From: Parvularcula sp964556115
Lineage (GTDB): Bacteria; Pseudomonadota; Alphaproteobacteria; Caulobacterales; Parvularculaceae
Assembly: GCA_964556115.1 (NCBI GenBank)
Contig: CAZKVC010000006.1
Span: 62,001 to 126,000, forward strand
Direction of reading: 5' to 3'
DNA: 64,000 bases
Under the pieces are notes generated by a model that saw nothing but the letters and a program-made list of their open reading frames with translations, was not told the origin of the DNA and did no database searches. A program made the translations under genes and the position numbers. Position 1 is the stretch's first letter. Each line of letters opens with the position of its first letter. Positions 45,598 through 53,954 of the stretch are shown here, piece after piece.

Positions 45598-46748
45598 TGG
45601 GAAGCCTCGGCCGGGGGCGTGAAGAGCGCGCGCAGGCCAAGGGCAATCTTCTCCGCAGGGTTGAGACCGCCAACGCTCTGCGCCGTATAAAGAGGATAGT
45701 CCCGGGTTTCTTCGCCGGGGATCGACAGCCGGAGGACGGCGACCTGGTCGCCTTCCCTGACAGGCGCGCGCAGGGGACCATCATAGATGAGTTCGGCTTC
45801 GGCCCCCGCAAGCTTCTTCTTGTGCATGGTGAAGGTCAGATCCTGGTCGATCCGCAGGGGAACCGTGTCGGTGCGACCAGCGAAGATCTCGGCCGTGCCG
45901 ACGATCGCCCCGGGCGACAGCAGGGTACGGGTCTCGAAAGCCTCGAAGGCCTCGTCCATCATGGCGATGGCGGTCTTGCGCCGGGCGCTTTCGCTTTCGA
46001 GGCCAGCGACAACGACGATGCGGCTCTCCCCGTCCTTCTCGGCGAGGCCGACGACACCGTAGCCCGCCTCGTCCGTGTGCCCCGTCTTCATGCCCCGCGC
46101 GCCGGGAAAGGTGTCAAGCAGCGGGTTCCGGTTCGACTGTGTGATGTTCGACCAGGTAAATTCGGGGATCGAGAAGAGGTAGCGGTACTCCGGATAGCTC
46201 TGCCAGATATGGCGCGCCAGCGCGGCGAGGTCGTGCATCGACATGCGCTGGTCCGGGTGCGGAAGTCCGGTCGGATTGGCGAAGGTGGATGCGTTCAGGC
46301 CCCATTTCTTCGCCCTTGCATTCATCATCACCGCGAAGGCTTCCTCGCTGCCCGCGATGTTCTCCGCGACAACGATGCAGGCGTCATTTCCCGACTGGAC
46401 GATGATGCCCTTGAGGAGGTTCTCGACGGTGATCTCCGTATCGACGAGCACGAACATCTTCGAGCCGCCGGTGCGCCATGCCTTTTCCGAGACGTGGAAC
46501 GGCGTCTCGAGTGACAGATCGCCCTTGTCGATGAGGTCGAGCACGACCGCCACGGTCATCAGCTTCGACATGGAAGCCGGCGGGATCGGCGTCTCGGCGT
46601 TCTTGCCGTAGAGAAGCTTTCCGGTCGGGACGTCCACAATGGCGGCGTGGGTTGCGCTCGTGCGCAACAGGTCTTCGTTCTGCGCATGGGCACCCGGCGC
46701 AAGCGTCAGAACAAACAGGAAGAGCGCGGCAAGCCGGGCTGTTCTCAA
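45594..46748 (-). CDS. D-alanyl-D-alanine carboxypeptidase (PBP5/6 type, S11)
   Basis: A 384-residue periplasmic low-molecular-weight PBP that removes the terminal D-Ala of peptidoglycan stem peptides. The signal peptide ends near PGAHA-Q. The three catalytic motifs are intact: Ser59-Met-Ser-Lys62, Ser119-Gly-Asn121 and Lys221-Thr-Gly223. A beta-rich PBP5 C-terminal domain follows and ends in a probable amphipathic membrane-association helix (PAEKIALGLRALF). It lies downstream of rlpA with an ATGA overlap and upstream of tmk. Confidence 0.95.
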   Translation of the reverse strand: MRTARLAALFLFVLTLAPGAHAQNEDLLRTSATHAAIVDVPTGKLLYGKNAETPIPPASMSKLMTVAVVLDLIDKGDLSLETPFHVSEKAWRTGGSKMFVLVDTEITVENLLKGIIVQSGNDACIVVAENIAGSEEAFAVMMNARAKKWGLNASTFANPTGLPHPDQRMSMHDLAALARHIWQSYPEYRYLFSIPEFTWSNITQSNRNPLLDTFPGARGMKTGHTDEAGYGVVGLAEKDGESRIVVVAGLESESARRKTAIAMMDEAFEAFETRTLLSPGAIVGTAEIFAGRTDTVPLRIDQDLTFTMHKKKLAGAEAELIYDGPLRAPVREGDQVAVLRLSIPGEETRDYPLYTAQSVGGLNPAEKIALGLRALFTPPAEASQ

Positions 46749-47674
46749 CGGGTGACCTCTTCGACGATGAAAGCCTCGGTAAAGCCTTGTGTCTTCGCTT
46801 CTTCAAGGGCCTCTTGTGCACGAAGCGGATGCTCGTAAGGCCCGAGCCGCACAAGGGTCAGGTTCTGGCCGTAGCGGTTGGCTCCCGCGAGGCTGACCGG
46901 GCGGTCGCTCGGCAGCTTGGCGGCAGCGGCAGCCGCGTTCCCGGTGGTCGAATAAGCGCCGAGCTGAACGAAGAAGGACGCATCGCGCGGCGGGGTGACC
47001 GGCTTCTTCGGATCCACGTAGACCCCGTCGAGAACGCTGACATCGAGATCGGCGAGGATGACGTCGGTCTCGGTCGGCAGGTTCTGCGGCACGGGCTTGG
47101 CGAGGGGCACGCGCGGCAATTCAGCAAAGAGCGCCTGGCCGCGTTCGGCTTCGCCAATTCTGACGATCGCATCGTCGATACGGGCCGGGCCGATATAGCG
47201 GACCCTGACCGTCGCCACCCCGGCGTCCATCGTACCGAGCTGCCGCGCGGCTTCTTTCGACAGGTCGAGGATACGGTTGTTCGCGAAGGGGCCGCGGTCA
47301 TTGACCCGCAGCTTCAGCCTCTTGCCGTTCTTCGGGTTCGTCACCTCGACAATCGACGGAAGCGGAAGGGTCGGGTGCGCGGCAGTCAGGCGGTTTTCGT
47401 CGAAGACCTCGCCATTGGCGGTGAGCCGTCCGTGAAAGCCGGGCCCGTACCAGCTTGCGAAACCGAGGCGGTCATAGTCCGGCTCAGCTTGTGGGACGTA
47501 CCAGACCCCGTTCACCTGATAGGGCTTGCCGACCTTCACATGCGGGTTCGGCTTGCCAAGGATCGACGGATCGATCGAGGCGCCGCGCTTGCCCGATGTC
47601 GAACAGGCGGCTGCCAGCATCAGAAGCATGACTGCTGCAAGACGCGAAGCGTTGTGGCGCATCGGTGTGCCCAT
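46745..47674 (-). CDS. rlpA: Septal ring lytic lipoprotein RlpA with SPOR domain
   Basis: A 309-residue lipoprotein. The lipobox is LAAAC with the acylated Cys near residue 27. The double-psi beta-barrel domain begins GFASWYGPGFHGRLTANGE and includes VNDRGPF, the site linked to lytic transglycosylase activity on denuded glycans. The C-terminal SPOR domain (about 230-305, SFFVQLGAY and VRLGPYEHPLRAQEAL) targets septal glycan. The start could also be the ATG four codons later. In the 71 bases upstream a TTGACC (47734-47739, reverse strand) may be a -35 element, so an internal promoter is possible. Confidence 0.93.
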   Translation of the reverse strand: MGTPMRHNASRLAAVMLLMLAAACSTSGKRGASIDPSILGKPNPHVKVGKPYQVNGVWYVPQAEPDYDRLGFASWYGPGFHGRLTANGEVFDENRLTAAHPTLPLPSIVEVTNPKNGKRLKLRVNDRGPFANNRILDLSKEAARQLGTMDAGVATVRVRYIGPARIDDAIVRIGEAERGQALFAELPRVPLAKPVPQNLPTETDVILADLDVSVLDGVYVDPKKPVTPPRDASFFVQLGAYSTTGNAAAAAAKLPSDRPVSLAGANRYGQNLTLVRLGPYEHPLRAQEALEEAKTQGFTEAFIVEEVTR

Positions 47675-47745
47675 CCCATTTGCCTGAAGGCTTACCCTTC
47701 CCCTTCCTAAGGTTAAGGCTCCGTTGAGGAATGGGTCAACGCGGC

Positions 47746-48891
47746 TCAGCCTGAGGCTTTCGCAAGGTCTTGCGCGGCGGGTTCGCTCTGCCAGAGCCGC
47801 ACCTTGAGGCCGCCATGCGGCACCGGTGCGGAGGGATGAAGCTTGAGCCCCGTCGCCTTGGCGAGTTGGTCGTGCGCGGTGACAAGGCCGATCCGCCATC
47901 CACCGAAGCGCTCGCGCATGGTCTGGCCAAAAGCCTTGTAGAGCGGCACGAGGCTTTGGCTGTCCCCGAGACGCGCGCCATAGGGCGGGTTCGTGAGGAT
48001 GAGACCCTTCGCGCCTTCGGGCGGGGTCAGCCTGCTGATCTCGCCGGTCTCGAAGTGGGTCCAATCGGCGAGACCTGCTCTTTCCGCATTGCCAGTCGAC
48101 GCAGCGACGGCGCCGGAGACCCGGTCGTAGCCGTAGGAAATGACGTCGTGAGCTTCACCCGACCCGAGGGCCTTCTCGCGAAGCCGCTGATAGACTTCGG
48201 GCAGGAAGCTCGGGTACTTTTCGAAGGCGAAGCTCCGCCCCCGTCCCGGTGCGAGGCCGCGATTGATCTCGGCAGCCTCGATCGGAATGGTCCCCGATCC
48301 GCAGAAGGGGTCGAGGACCACCTCGCCCGGCTTGTGCCCGCAGGCGCGGAGGAACAGGGCACCCATGGTCTCGCGCAGGGGGGCGCCCGCGACGTCTTCC
48401 TTGAAACCGCGCTTGTGGAGCAGCGGGCCTGAGGTATCGGCGCTGATCGTCACCACGTCCCGGACGATCCGGACCATGATCTTCATGCCGTCTTCGGAAG
48501 GCTCGGCGCCGGTTGCCTTCTCCGCAGCCTTCGCCACCCGCTCTTCGGCGGCGCCGCTGTGGTAGATGGCCGAGCCCTTGCAGACCGCCTCGACCCGGAA
48601 GGCCTGGTTCTGGCCGAGGACCTCGCCCCACGGAACATCTCGGCACTTTCCGAACAGCGCGGCGGGCGTTTTCGCCGTGAACTGAGCTAGGCGGACGAGA
48701 ACCCGGCTCGCTCCCCTGACGAGGAGGTTTGCCCGCCAGACATCGTGCCAGGCCCCCGAAAGCGCCACGCCTCCCGGCTCGGCGGTCGCAGCGCTCCAGC
48801 CGAGGGCCTTCACCTCATCGAGAAGGATGGGTTCGAGACCCGGCGGGCAGGTCAGGAAAAGCGGGAAGCGGGATGGCCCCTTCCCCGTCAC
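47746..48891 (-). CDS. THUMP-domain class I RNA methyltransferase, RlmL/YpsC-like
   Basis: A 381-residue SAM-dependent RNA base methyltransferase. The N-terminal ferredoxin-like/THUMP region (1-150) starts LFLTCPPGLEPILLDEV. The Rossmann domain has the SAM-binding VLDPFCGSGTIPIEAAEI and the catalytic LILTNPPYGARLGD, the NPPY motif of N2-guanine or N6-adenine methyltransferases. The target is probably 23S rRNA (the G2445 position in the E. coli homologue). It overlaps prfB (ATGA). Confidence 0.9.
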   Translation of the reverse strand: MTGKGPSRFPLFLTCPPGLEPILLDEVKALGWSAATAEPGGVALSGAWHDVWRANLLVRGASRVLVRLAQFTAKTPAALFGKCRDVPWGEVLGQNQAFRVEAVCKGSAIYHSGAAEERVAKAAEKATGAEPSEDGMKIMVRIVRDVVTISADTSGPLLHKRGFKEDVAGAPLRETMGALFLRACGHKPGEVVLDPFCGSGTIPIEAAEINRGLAPGRGRSFAFEKYPSFLPEVYQRLREKALGSGEAHDVISYGYDRVSGAVAASTGNAERAGLADWTHFETGEISRLTPPEGAKGLILTNPPYGARLGDSQSLVPLYKAFGQTMRERFGGWRIGLVTAHDQLAKATGLKLHPSAPVPHGGLKVRLWQSEPAAQDLAKASG

Positions 48892-49997
48892 TCCTCTTCA
48901 CCCACGACGCGCTGGGCGAGGGCGGCGGCCATGAAGCGGTCGAGATCGCCGTCGAGGACAGCGTCAGGGGACGGACTTTCCACCTGGGTCCTTAGATCCT
49001 TGACCATCTGATAGGGCTGAAGGACGTAGGAGCGGATCTGGTGGCCCCAGCCGATATCGGTCTTGCTCGCCGCTTCCGCGTTCGCTTCTTCCTCGCGCTT
49101 TTGCAGCTCGAGCTCGTAGAGGCGGGCACGGAGCATGTCCCACGCTGCCGCGCGGTTCTTGTGCTGGGAGCGCTGGGACTGGCACTGCACCACGATGCCG
49201 GTCGGCTCGTGCGTGATGCGCACGGCACTGTCGGTCGTGTTGACGTGCTGCCCGCCCGCGCCGCTGGCCCTGAAGGTGTCGACGCGGCAGTCGCTCTCGT
49301 TGATCTCAATCTCGATCTTGTCGTCGATCACCGGGTAGACCCAGACCGAAGCAAAGGACGTGTGCCGTTTGGCAGCGCTGTCATAGGGGCTGATCCGCAC
49401 AAGTCTGTGCACGCCGCTTTCGGACTTCAGCCAGCCATAGGCATTGGTGCCCTTGACCATGATCGTGGCGGACTTGATGCCCGCTTCGTCGCCCCCCTGC
49501 TCTTCGAGGACTTCCACCTTGTGACCGTGCTGCTGTGCCCAGCGGGTGTACATGCGAAGGAGCATCGAGGCCCAGTCGTTGGACTCCGTCCCGCCTGCAC
49601 CCGAGTGGACTTCGAGATAGGTATCGTTGCTGTCCGCCTCTCCTGAGAGAAGCGCTTCGAGCTCAGCCGTCTGGGCGCGTTTGGAAAGCGCCTTCATCTG
49701 CTCCTCGACCTCGTCGAGGGACTGCCCGTCGCTTTCGGCTTCGGCCATCTCGGCGAGTTCGAGCAGGTCTGTCCGCTCACTGTCGATTTCCGTCAGGGCG
49801 GTGATCGCGTTTTCCAGCCGCGTGCGCTCCTGCATCAGCTTCTGCGCCTGATCCGGATTGTCCCAGAGCGTCGGGTCTTCGGCCTTGTCGTTCAGTTCCT
49901 TCAGGCGGGCATTCGCAACATCCCAGTCGAGCGAACGGCGCAAGAGATCGAGCGACTGGTCGACCTGGTCCGAAGCGTGGGTGATTTCTGCGCGCAT
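48888..49997 (-). CDS. prfB: Peptide chain release factor 2
   Basis: This 369-residue release factor recognises UGA and UAA stop codons. The peptidyl-tRNA hydrolysis motif is in RASGAGGQHVNTTDSAV. The codon-recognition loop reads RISPYDSAAKRHTSFASV; SPY stands for the usual SPF of RF2, and RF1 would have PxT. The frame is continuous, so the programmed frameshift found in E. coli prfB is not used. The start is the family-consistent ATG at 49997. It heads the eight-gene reverse operon that runs to the MBL hydrolase. Confidence 0.96.
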   Translation of the reverse strand: MRAEITHASDQVDQSLDLLRRSLDWDVANARLKELNDKAEDPTLWDNPDQAQKLMQERTRLENAITALTEIDSERTDLLELAEMAEAESDGQSLDEVEEQMKALSKRAQTAELEALLSGEADSNDTYLEVHSGAGGTESNDWASMLLRMYTRWAQQHGHKVEVLEEQGGDEAGIKSATIMVKGTNAYGWLKSESGVHRLVRISPYDSAAKRHTSFASVWVYPVIDDKIEIEINESDCRVDTFRASGAGGQHVNTTDSAVRITHEPTGIVVQCQSQRSQHKNRAAAWDMLRARLYELELQKREEEANAEAASKTDIGWGHQIRSYVLQPYQMVKDLRTQVESPSPDAVLDGDLDRFMAAALAQRVVGEEE

Positions 49998-50098
49998 GGC
50001 TGAAGGTTTCCGTCTGATTTGGCCGCCGGGTGTAGGAGGATGGATGCGCCGGGGCAAGGGAGGCCGGGCTGGCCTCGCCGTGGCCGGGGGCTTAGTCT

Positions 50099-50803
50099 AT
50101 GAAGCCCTCACCGCAAGAATTGGCGCCCAGTTTCATGAAGATCGCTTCCCTCGTCTTTCGCCTCGGCGCCGTTGCCACAACGGCAGGTGCGGCGGCCATT
50201 CTCGGCCGCAAGGCCATCGACAAGCAGATCGAGAAGAAGATTCACCACGAGATCGAGCGCGCCAAGCTGGAAGCCGAAGCTGAGCTCGACCGTTCCTTCA
50301 GCGCCTTCGCGGTGGAACGGATCGTCCTGTTCCTGCGGGTGATGGCCGCGAAGCTTCTCTGCCTCGGCCTCGTGACGGCGCTTTATGGCTTCGGGCTCCT
50401 GCCGCTTCTGGGCCTGCGGATCGCGCTTATCGGGCTGGCGGTCCTGTTCATTGCCTACGACCTCATCAGGGTGCTGCCCCACGCCCTCCCCGCCTGGCGT
50501 TATGCGAGGAAACACAGCTTCAGGCCCAAGGTGATGCTGACCGACTTCGTGGCAGCCATCGCCTTCGAAGAAGCCTATGAGCGCGCAGCCGTGGAGATCG
50601 GCTCGGGCCCGGGTCGGCACTGGATCAAGCTTTCGAGCTTTGACGGGCACGCCCTTTCATCGGAGATCGCCGAAGCCGTGGCCGAGGTCGCGCGGGATGC
50701 TTCGTACCGCAAGGTCCGCTGGCGGGCAGGCCTGGTCCTGGGCCTCTTCGCCGTTCTCTCCTTCAGCTACACCGCTCTGGTGTTCGTGACGGCAAGGCTC
50801 TAG
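50099..50803 (+). CDS. Hypothetical membrane protein
   Basis: A 234-residue protein I cannot name. Hydrophobic segments lie at about 17-36, 81-100, 103-122 and 212-231. A charged amphipathic stretch (DKQIEKKIHHEIERAKLEAEAELDRSF) precedes the second segment and may form a coiled coil. A soluble portion of about 80 residues separates the last two helices. An internal ATG at residue 13 (50135) is an alternative start. It is divergent from prfB, 101 bases away. Confidence 0.65.
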   Translation: MKPSPQELAPSFMKIASLVFRLGAVATTAGAAAILGRKAIDKQIEKKIHHEIERAKLEAEAELDRSFSAFAVERIVLFLRVMAAKLLCLGLVTALYGFGLLPLLGLRIALIGLAVLFIAYDLIRVLPHALPAWRYARKHSFRPKVMLTDFVAAIAFEEAYERAAVEIGSGPGRHWIKLSSFDGHALSSEIAEAVAEVARDASYRKVRWRAGLVLGLFAVLSFSYTALVFVTARL

Positions 50804-50860
50804 TCCGCATTCCATCACCGCAGCTTCGCGGCGACCCTTTTTTCAGCCTGGACGGATCAG

Positions 50861-51292
50861 ATGCTTTTCGGCCCTTACCAGTACAGCCCATCCCTGAGCT
50901 TCGCCGGTACGGTGGAGCCCGACGATATCGACGACATCAAGCGCGATGGCTTCAAGGTCGTGGTCAACAACCGGACCGACGGCGAGTCGCCGCGGCAGGT
51001 CCCTTCTTCCGAGCTGAAGCGGCTGGCGGAAGAAGCCGGCCTGCGCTTCGTCGATATTCCCTTCAAGGGGGGCAATCTGACCGCCGACCAGGTGGCCGAA
51101 TTTCAGGCCGTGATGCGCGACCCGGCGAAAACCATCGCCGTCTGCGCCAGCGGCACCCGCTGCGCCATCATTACCGCCGCCGCCGAGGTCGCCTCCGGCC
51201 TACCCGTGCCGAACGCCATGGCCAAGGTGAAAGCCGCTGGCTTCGACCTCGACGCGATGTCGGGCTTCATCGAAAGCTTCGCCCGTCAATAA
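50861..51292 (+). CDS. TIGR01244 family phosphatase-like / sulfur transferase protein
   Basis: A 143-residue protein with the dual-specificity phosphatase fold seen in the N-terminal half of Blh (beta-lactamase-like hydrolase) proteins. The Cys loop is VCASGTRCAI, a CxxGxR(C) variant of the CX5R P-loop. VVVNNRTDGESPRQVPS and FVDIPFKGGNLTADQV are diagnostic. Roles in sulfide or persulfide handling have been proposed for relatives. The start follows GGACGGA. It is followed 27 bases later by ttcA. Confidence 0.86.
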   Translation: MLFGPYQYSPSLSFAGTVEPDDIDDIKRDGFKVVVNNRTDGESPRQVPSSELKRLAEEAGLRFVDIPFKGGNLTADQVAEFQAVMRDPAKTIAVCASGTRCAIITAAAEVASGLPVPNAMAKVKAAGFDLDAMSGFIESFARQ

Positions 51293-51319
51293 GCGCGTGG
51301 CAGCACGAAAGAACGGGTC

Positions 51320-52207
51320 ATGGCTGACGGACATATCGGCATTGGGGCGGCAGGCGACGCGGCCGAACGGGGGCTCCCCGCCTATCGCGATGCGCCCTCG
51401 TCCCTGACCTTCAAGAAGCTGCGCAAACGGATCGTCAGGCAGACCCAGGAAGCCATCCGCCAGTTCGCCATGGATGAGCCGCGGCCTGATGGAAGCCCGC
51501 AGAAATGGCTGATCTGCCTTTCTGGCGGCAAGGACAGCTACGGCCTTCTCGCCAGCCTCCTCGACCTCAAACGGCAGAACGCACTTCGCGCCGAACTTCT
51601 CGTCTGCAATCTCGACCAGGGCCAGCCGGGCTTTCCGAAGCACGTCCTGCCCGACTATCTCGAAAGCCTCGGCGTCTCCTACCGGATCATCACGCAGGAC
51701 ACCTATTCGGTGGTCAAGGAGAAGGTCCCCGAAGGGCAGACCTTCTGTTCGCTTTGCTCGCGCCTGCGCCGGGGCATCCTCTACCGGGTCGCGCGCGAGG
51801 AAGGATGCGATGCCATCGTTCTCGGCCATCACCGGGACGATGCGCTCGAAACCTTCATGATGAACTTCCTGCATGGCGGGCGCATGGCTGCCATGCCGCC
51901 GAAGCTCGTCAATGATGAAGGCGACCTCTTCGTCCTTCGCCCGCTGATCTTCACGGCTGAGAAGGACCTGGCGAAGTTCGCCGACCTTTGCCGCTTCCCC
52001 ATCATCCCCTGCAATCTTTGCGGCACTCAAAAGGGGCTGCAGCGCGCCGCGATGAAGGCGATGCTGGACGAATGGGAAGCAAGAAAGCCCGGCCGCCGCG
52101 ACGTGATGTTCCGTGCGCTTCGCAATGTCAGGCCCAGCCATCTCGCCGATGACCGCATTTTCGATTTCGCCGGGCTGGATCGAAACGTCGGGGAACCGGA
52201 GGTCTAG
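51320..52207 (+). CDS. ttcA: tRNA 2-thiocytidine synthase TtcA
   Basis: This 295-residue iron-sulfur dependent enzyme thiolates cytidine 32 of tRNA. The PP-loop is CLSGGKDSYGLLASLLDL. The two CxxC motifs that hold the cluster are in FCSLCSRLRRGILY and PCNLCGTQKGLQR. GHHRDDALETFMMNFLHGGRM is family specific. The N-terminus is a little longer than in E. coli. It pairs with the TIGR01244 gene upstream; both may touch sulfur metabolism. Confidence 0.95.
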   Translation: MADGHIGIGAAGDAAERGLPAYRDAPSSLTFKKLRKRIVRQTQEAIRQFAMDEPRPDGSPQKWLICLSGGKDSYGLLASLLDLKRQNALRAELLVCNLDQGQPGFPKHVLPDYLESLGVSYRIITQDTYSVVKEKVPEGQTFCSLCSRLRRGILYRVAREEGCDAIVLGHHRDDALETFMMNFLHGGRMAAMPPKLVNDEGDLFVLRPLIFTAEKDLAKFADLCRFPIIPCNLCGTQKGLQRAAMKAMLDEWEARKPGRRDVMFRALRNVRPSHLADDRIFDFAGLDRNVGEPEV

Positions 52208-52223
52208 GAAGACCCCCGCTGGC

Positions 52224-53849
52224 TCAGTGCCCCGTGGCGGTCTGCCCGCTCCGCACCCGATAATCAGCAGCGATGCCGTAGCGCGGGTCGTCCTCGCTCG
52301 GCTCGATCAGCTGGCCCGCCACATCGAGCAGCTTCCGGCAATCGGGCGAGAGGTGGCGCAGGTGAAGGTTCTTGCCCTGCGCCTGGTAGCGCGATGCCAG
52401 GGCGTCGATCGCCGCAAGGCCTGAATGGTCCGCAACCCGTGCCGCGGCGAAGTCGATGATGACCTCCTGCGGATCGTTCACCGGGTCGAAGAGATTGAGA
52501 AAGCTCTCGGTCGAGCCGAAGAAGAGCGGGCCTTCGACACGGTAGAGCTTGCCCTCGGCATCTTCCTCGATCCCGGCGATGTGCATCCTGGTCGCCTGCT
52601 TCCAGGCGAAGACCAGCGCCGAGACGACGACACCGACGAGGACGGCGACAGCGAGATCCTCGAGCACCGTCACCACGGTCACGATCAGGATCACCAGGGC
52701 ATCCGACTTCGGAACCCGGGCGAGGATCTGCAGCGACTTCCAGGCGAAGGTGCCGATGACGACCATGAACATGACGCCTACAAGCGCCGCCAGCGGAATG
52801 GCTTCGATGGGCGCGCTTGCGAACAGGATGAAGGCGAGGAGGAACAGGGCCGCCGCGACGCCTGATATCCGCCGGTAGCCACCCGACTTCACGTTGATCA
52901 TCGACTGGCCGATCATGGCGCAGCCGCCCATGCCGCCGAAGAAGCCGGTGATGACATTGGCCGCACCTTGCGCTGCGCATTCCTGGCTGGCGCCGCCTTT
53001 CTCACCCTTGATCTCGCCCACGAGGTTCAGGGTCAGGAGACTTTCGATCAGGCCGATCGCTGCAAGAATGACCGCATAGGGAAGGATGATGCGGAGCGTT
53101 TCGAGACTGAACGGCACTTGCGGGAGGGCAAATGCCGGAAGGCCACCCTCGATCGAAGCCAGGTCGCCGACCCGCGGTACATCGAGGCCGAAGCCGATCA
53201 CCAGCGCGGCAACGATACCGATCCCTGCGAGGGGCGCGGGGATGATCTTGGTGACTTTGGGCAGGCCCCAGATGATGGCCATGGTGAGACCGACGAGACC
53301 GAGGCTGAGCCAGAGCTCGGGGCCCTGCATCCACTGGTGGCCGCCGTCCTCGGTGGGCATTCTGAACTGCTCGAGCTGGGCGAGGCCGATGACGATGGCG
53401 AGGCCGTTCACGAAGCCCAGCATGACCGGGTAAGGCACCATGCGGATGAACTTGCCCCAGCGCAGCGCCCCCGCGATGAGCTGCAGGACACCCATCAGGA
53501 CAACAGTGGCGAAAAGGTACTGCACGCCGTGGGTGTAGACGAGCTCGACCATGACCACAGCGAGCGCCCCGGTCGCGCCGGAGATCATCCCCGGGCGCCC
53601 GCCGATCAGCGCGGTGACGAGCCCGACGATGAACGCCGCGTAGAGCCCCACCAGAGGGTGCACGCCCGCAACGAAGGCGAAGGCCACGGCTTCCGGTACC
53701 AGCGCAAGCGCCACGGTGAAGCCTGCCAGAATTTCCGTTTTCAGGACGTTCGGGGTCAGCGTGCCGAGATCGTCGGCGGTCGTCCGGGCAAAGCTGCGAA
53801 CGGCAGAAAAGCCGTCCGCGAAGAGGGTCGCGGCGGTGTTCGAGGTCAT
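52224..53849 (-). CDS. SulP family anion transporter with STAS domain
   Basis: A 541-residue inner-membrane transporter for sulfate, bicarbonate or a similar anion. The membrane part has about twelve to fourteen segments with FTVALALVPEAVAFAFVAGV, the signature GLYAAFIVGLVTALIGGRPGM, and GGMGGCAMIGQSMINVKSGG. The C-terminal STAS domain (about 420-520) has VADHSGLAAIDALASRY. The start at 53849 is preferred over one 21 codons upstream. A perfect TGCTGC-N3-GCAGCA palindrome lies 48 bases before the start. It converges on ttcA with 16 bases between stops. Confidence 0.92.
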   Translation of the reverse strand: MTSNTAATLFADGFSAVRSFARTTADDLGTLTPNVLKTEILAGFTVALALVPEAVAFAFVAGVHPLVGLYAAFIVGLVTALIGGRPGMISGATGALAVVMVELVYTHGVQYLFATVVLMGVLQLIAGALRWGKFIRMVPYPVMLGFVNGLAIVIGLAQLEQFRMPTEDGGHQWMQGPELWLSLGLVGLTMAIIWGLPKVTKIIPAPLAGIGIVAALVIGFGLDVPRVGDLASIEGGLPAFALPQVPFSLETLRIILPYAVILAAIGLIESLLTLNLVGEIKGEKGGASQECAAQGAANVITGFFGGMGGCAMIGQSMINVKSGGYRRISGVAAALFLLAFILFASAPIEAIPLAALVGVMFMVVIGTFAWKSLQILARVPKSDALVILIVTVVTVLEDLAVAVLVGVVVSALVFAWKQATRMHIAGIEEDAEGKLYRVEGPLFFGSTESFLNLFDPVNDPQEVIIDFAAARVADHSGLAAIDALASRYQAQGKNLHLRHLSPDCRKLLDVAGQLIEPSEDDPRYGIAADYRVRSGQTATGH

Positions 53850-53896
53850 GAAAGCCTTTGGGGAATGTTCGTCCTGCGGCCGCGCCCTACCAGCTA

Positions 53897-53911
53897 TGCT
53901 GCAATGCAGCA
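53897..53911. promoter_or_regulatory. TGC-rich palindrome resembling a PhaR operator
   Basis: TGCTGC-AAT-GCAGCA is a perfect 15-base palindrome located between the gamma-glutamyltransferase stop and the SulP start. The core CTGC-N3-GCAG is the recognition sequence described for the PHB-responsive repressor PhaR of Paracoccus. No phaR or PHB gene lies in the window, so the assignment is by pattern only. Confidence 0.4.
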
Positions 53912-53954
53912 AGCCGCGGCGCCTTACGCCTCCGCCACCCGGGGCCTGAGGGCG

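Noticed and set aside
48888..49997. Programmed frameshift in prfB
   Set aside because: The frame is continuous over the whole protein and no early in-frame UGA is present, so no frameshift is needed.
50820..50845. Terminator-like CCGC...GCGG with a T6 run after the membrane protein gene
   Set aside because: The stem has only four pairs and the T run starts several bases after it. It is too weak to call.
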